Below, piece after piece: positions 35,478 to 37,084 of a stretch of DNA of 37,084 bases. The first letter of the stretch is position 1. Every line of letters begins with the position of its first letter. This DNA comes from Streptosporangium becharense. Lineage in GTDB: Bacteria > Actinomycetota > Actinomycetes > Streptosporangiales > Streptosporangiaceae. A model generated the notes under the pieces. It was given only the letters and a program-made list of their open reading frames with translations. It was not told the DNA's origin and did not search any database. The position numbers and the translations under genes are program-made. The stretch spans positions 1 to 37,084 of the forward strand of contig NZ_JACHMP010000002.1 in assembly GCF_014204985.1 (NCBI RefSeq), read 5' to 3'.

Positions 35478-37025
35478 GTGGCCTACCCCGAGAAGCGAGG
35501 CAACCGCTGGCGGGTCCACTTCAAGCGCCCCGACGGCACCTGGACCAGCTCCAGTCGTGACGAGCACGGCCAGCCCTTCCTCACCAAGGATGCCGCGCAG
35601 TCGTACGGTGACGCCCAGGAGCTCGACATCCGGCGCGGTATCTGGCGGGATCCGACCCTCGGGCAGATGACCCTGCAGGCGTGGATCGACCGCTGGTGGC
35701 CCGCCCAAGACGTCGCCCTGGGTACACGTCGCAACTACCGCTATGTGATCGAGACGTTCGTCTTGCCGACCTTCGGCCGCCGGGCCCTGGCCAGCATCAC
35801 CCCCGTTGAAGTCGCCAGCTGGGAACGCTCCATCCTCACGGCCGGCTACGCGGTCAACGTGGCCACCAACGCCCGCGCCCGGCTCATCACGATCCTCGGG
35901 GACGCCGTCGCAGATGGACTGATCCAGGCCAACCCGGCACTCCGGCCGCGGAAGCGCGGCCGGAAGCGGGCCGTCGGCGGGCGCGGCATCGAGAAGATCT
36001 GGCCCACCCCCTTCCAGGTACTGCTGATCGCCGAGCGGGCCGCGCTCGTCTCCGGACGCGATGAGGAGTTCGTCCCACCGATCGCGATGGGGTGGACCGG
36101 GATGCGGTGGGGCGAGTGGGTCGGGTTGGACCGGGCGCACCTGCGCCTGGGGAGCATCCGGGTGGACTGGCAGCTGTACGAGGACGCCGGCCGGTTCTAC
36201 CGGCTGCAGCCCAAGGACGACTCGCGGCGGACGATCGACCTACCGCCGTTCCTCGCCTCCTTGCTGTCGTGGATGGTGCAGGAACACCCGGACCGGCGGT
36301 GCCAGTGCGCCGGCGGGCCGCCGGCCGAGGGCGGCGGAGAGACACCGTGCCCAGGAGGGCAGCCATACCTGTGGCTCGGCGGTGGTCGGATCCGGAAGAA
36401 GGGGCCGAAGGAGCGGCAGGAGACAGTCGTCGAGACAGGTCACCCGCGGGCGAGCAACTACCTGCGCCGCATCTGGGATCCGGCCGTCGACGGGGCACAC
36501 CCGAAGGATGGGGCTCGCCGTCCGCCGATGCCGGTACTCGTCGACGTCGCCGACGCGCTGTGGCCGGGGGCGCCGCGGGCGCCGTGGCCGATGGCGAAAC
36601 CAGGTGAGGAGTTTGTGGTGCCGCGGGGTCATGGGGTTCCGGTGTACGACATCGAGCGCAACCATCTCGCGTCGTGGCTGCCGATCCTGCAGGGTCTCAC
36701 CCCACACGGGTTGCGGCATGGGCACAAGACGTGGATGGCGGAGGACGGGATCCCGGAGATCCTGCAGGCGGACCGGATGGGGCACGCCGTGCCGGGGATG
36801 CGTGGCGTGTACACGCACGTGTCTCCCGCGATGCGGGAGGCCCTTCTGGGCGCGTTACAGGCTCGCTGGGAGAAGGCCCTCGCGCAGCGGGCCGCGCTCT
36901 CCTTACGATCGCCTGTTCCGATTCTCGACCACCTGTTGGAGCCGTTCCGGACGGGCCGCCTGAAGGTGATCTCCCAACCGTCTCCCAAACGATCAGAAGG
37001 CCCTATCCGGATGATCACCGGATAG
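35478..37025 (+). CDS. int: Phage integrase, tyrosine recombinase
   Basis: A 515-aa tyrosine recombinase. N-terminal ~55 residues: arm-binding AP2-like domain (YPEKRGNRWRVHFKRPDGTW); ~65-160: core-binding SAM-like domain; catalytic residues Arg210 (WTGMRWGEW), Lys246 (LQPKDDSRR), His410 and Arg413 (PHGLRH), His436 (MGH) and Tyr445 (GVYTH). A ~110-residue insert (270-380) with three cysteines is typical of actinomycete integrases. GTG at 35478 has AGGAG seven bases upstream; longer reading has no ribosome site. The last codons contain the CTCCCA repeats and run into a terminator, 16 bp before the tRNA-Thr. It integrates the phage at that tRNA. Confidence 0.95.
   Translation: MAYPEKRGNRWRVHFKRPDGTWTSSSRDEHGQPFLTKDAAQSYGDAQELDIRRGIWRDPTLGQMTLQAWIDRWWPAQDVALGTRRNYRYVIETFVLPTFGRRALASITPVEVASWERSILTAGYAVNVATNARARLITILGDAVADGLIQANPALRPRKRGRKRAVGGRGIEKIWPTPFQVLLIAERAALVSGRDEEFVPPIAMGWTGMRWGEWVGLDRAHLRLGSIRVDWQLYEDAGRFYRLQPKDDSRRTIDLPPFLASLLSWMVQEHPDRRCQCAGGPPAEGGGETPCPGGQPYLWLGGGRIRKKGPKERQETVVETGHPRASNYLRRIWDPAVDGAHPKDGARRPPMPVLVDVADALWPGAPRAPWPMAKPGEEFVVPRGHGVPVYDIERNHLASWLPILQGLTPHGLRHGHKTWMAEDGIPEILQADRMGHAVPGMRGVYTHVSPAMREALLGALQARWEKALAQRAALSLRSPVPILDHLLEPFRTGRLKVISQPSPKRSEGPIRMITG
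36969..36990 (+). repeat. Two 11-bp CTCCCA repeats in the int 3' end, candidate arm sites
   Basis: ATCTCCCAACC and GTCTCCCAAAC lie back to back, matching the three repeats at 104-136. They encode ISQPSPKR; the Ser-Gln-x-Ser-Pro ending is common at the end of actinomycete integrases and probably reflects arm sites being part of the gene. Confidence 0.5.
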
Positions 37026-37030
37026 GGCCT
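36998..37030. terminator. 13-bp integrase/tRNA terminator
   Basis: AGGCCCTATCCGG (36998-37010) pairs with CCGGATAGGGCCT (37018-37030), covering the integrase stop codon. It terminates int rightward and the tRNA transcript leftward. Confidence 0.7.
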
Positions 37031-37040
37031 CTGAACTGCG

Positions 37041-37084
37041 AGCCGACGAGGGGAATCGAACCCCTGACCTACAGTTTACAAGAC
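37041..37084 (-). tRNA. tRNA-Thr (TGT), 3' part, cut by the window edge
   Basis: On the minus strand, the sequence reads an anticodon loop CT-TGT-AA (anticodon complement at 37078-37080), the T arm AGGGG-TTCGATT-CCCCT and the acceptor strand CGTCGGC plus T, ending at 37041. Anticodon TGT reads ACA (threonine). The 5' half lies outside the window. As the tRNA is next to an integrase, its 3' end is probably attB. Confidence 0.9.

Overview
The window is almost entirely a temperate tailed-phage (siphovirus) genome integrated in a high-GC actinomycete. The host type is suggested by very high GC, frequent GTG/TTG starts, and actinomycete-only families at the left edge: a DUF397 protein next to an XRE/DUF5753 regulator, a DUF2637 membrane protein, and GntR regulators of the kind found beside transfer genes. 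The right edge is cut inside a tRNA-Thr(TGT) gene that lies directly after a tyrosine integrase, so this tRNA is the probable attachment site.

Layout, left to right. (a) 0.1-5.6 kb: regulatory or cargo region with two GntR repressors, the DUF397/DUF5753 pair, small orphan proteins, a DUF2637 membrane protein and a CxxCxGxG mini-protein, closed by a strong two-way terminator. (b) 5.6-8.0 kb, minus strand: lysis region with a small membrane protein, a DNA methyltransferase, a CHAP endolysin, a 40-aa acidic protein and a coiled-coil membrane protein. A proline-rich membrane protein (8.0 kb) lies on the opposite strand. (c) 8.3-16.2 kb, minus strand: tail genes, namely baseplate/fibre candidates, distal tail protein, a 1120-aa tape measure, and tail assembly chaperones with a probable -1 frameshift. 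(d) 16.2-25.3 kb, minus strand: tail tube, connectors, HK97-type capsid, protease, portal, both terminase subunits and an HNH nuclease. (e) 25.5-28.2 kb: small unknown genes around a mirror-image divergent promoter with related structured 5' leaders. (f) 28.1-33.4 kb, minus strand: a chain of about 16 small overlapping genes, several with zinc-ribbon cysteines. (g) 33.6-37.0 kb: lysogeny module with a RanBP2-type zinc-finger/HTH protein, two divergent XRE regulators around palindromic operators, an unknown gene and the integrase.

The genes fit one life cycle: integrase and repressors set lysogeny, the leftward chain is probably early/middle, and the leftward block from about 26.6 kb down to 5.6 kb is packaging, head, tail and lysis in order. 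The 11-bp CTCCCA repeats at both ends look like integrase arm sites, so the 0.1-5.6 kb regulators may be prophage cargo rather than host DNA. The other att core is not visible.

The most interesting items are a repeated structured leader RNA at 26.1-26.9 kb, a cluster of GTCAWTGAC palindromes inside the DUF2637 gene, and paired integrase arm-type repeats at the two ends. Functions beyond the recognised families are inference.
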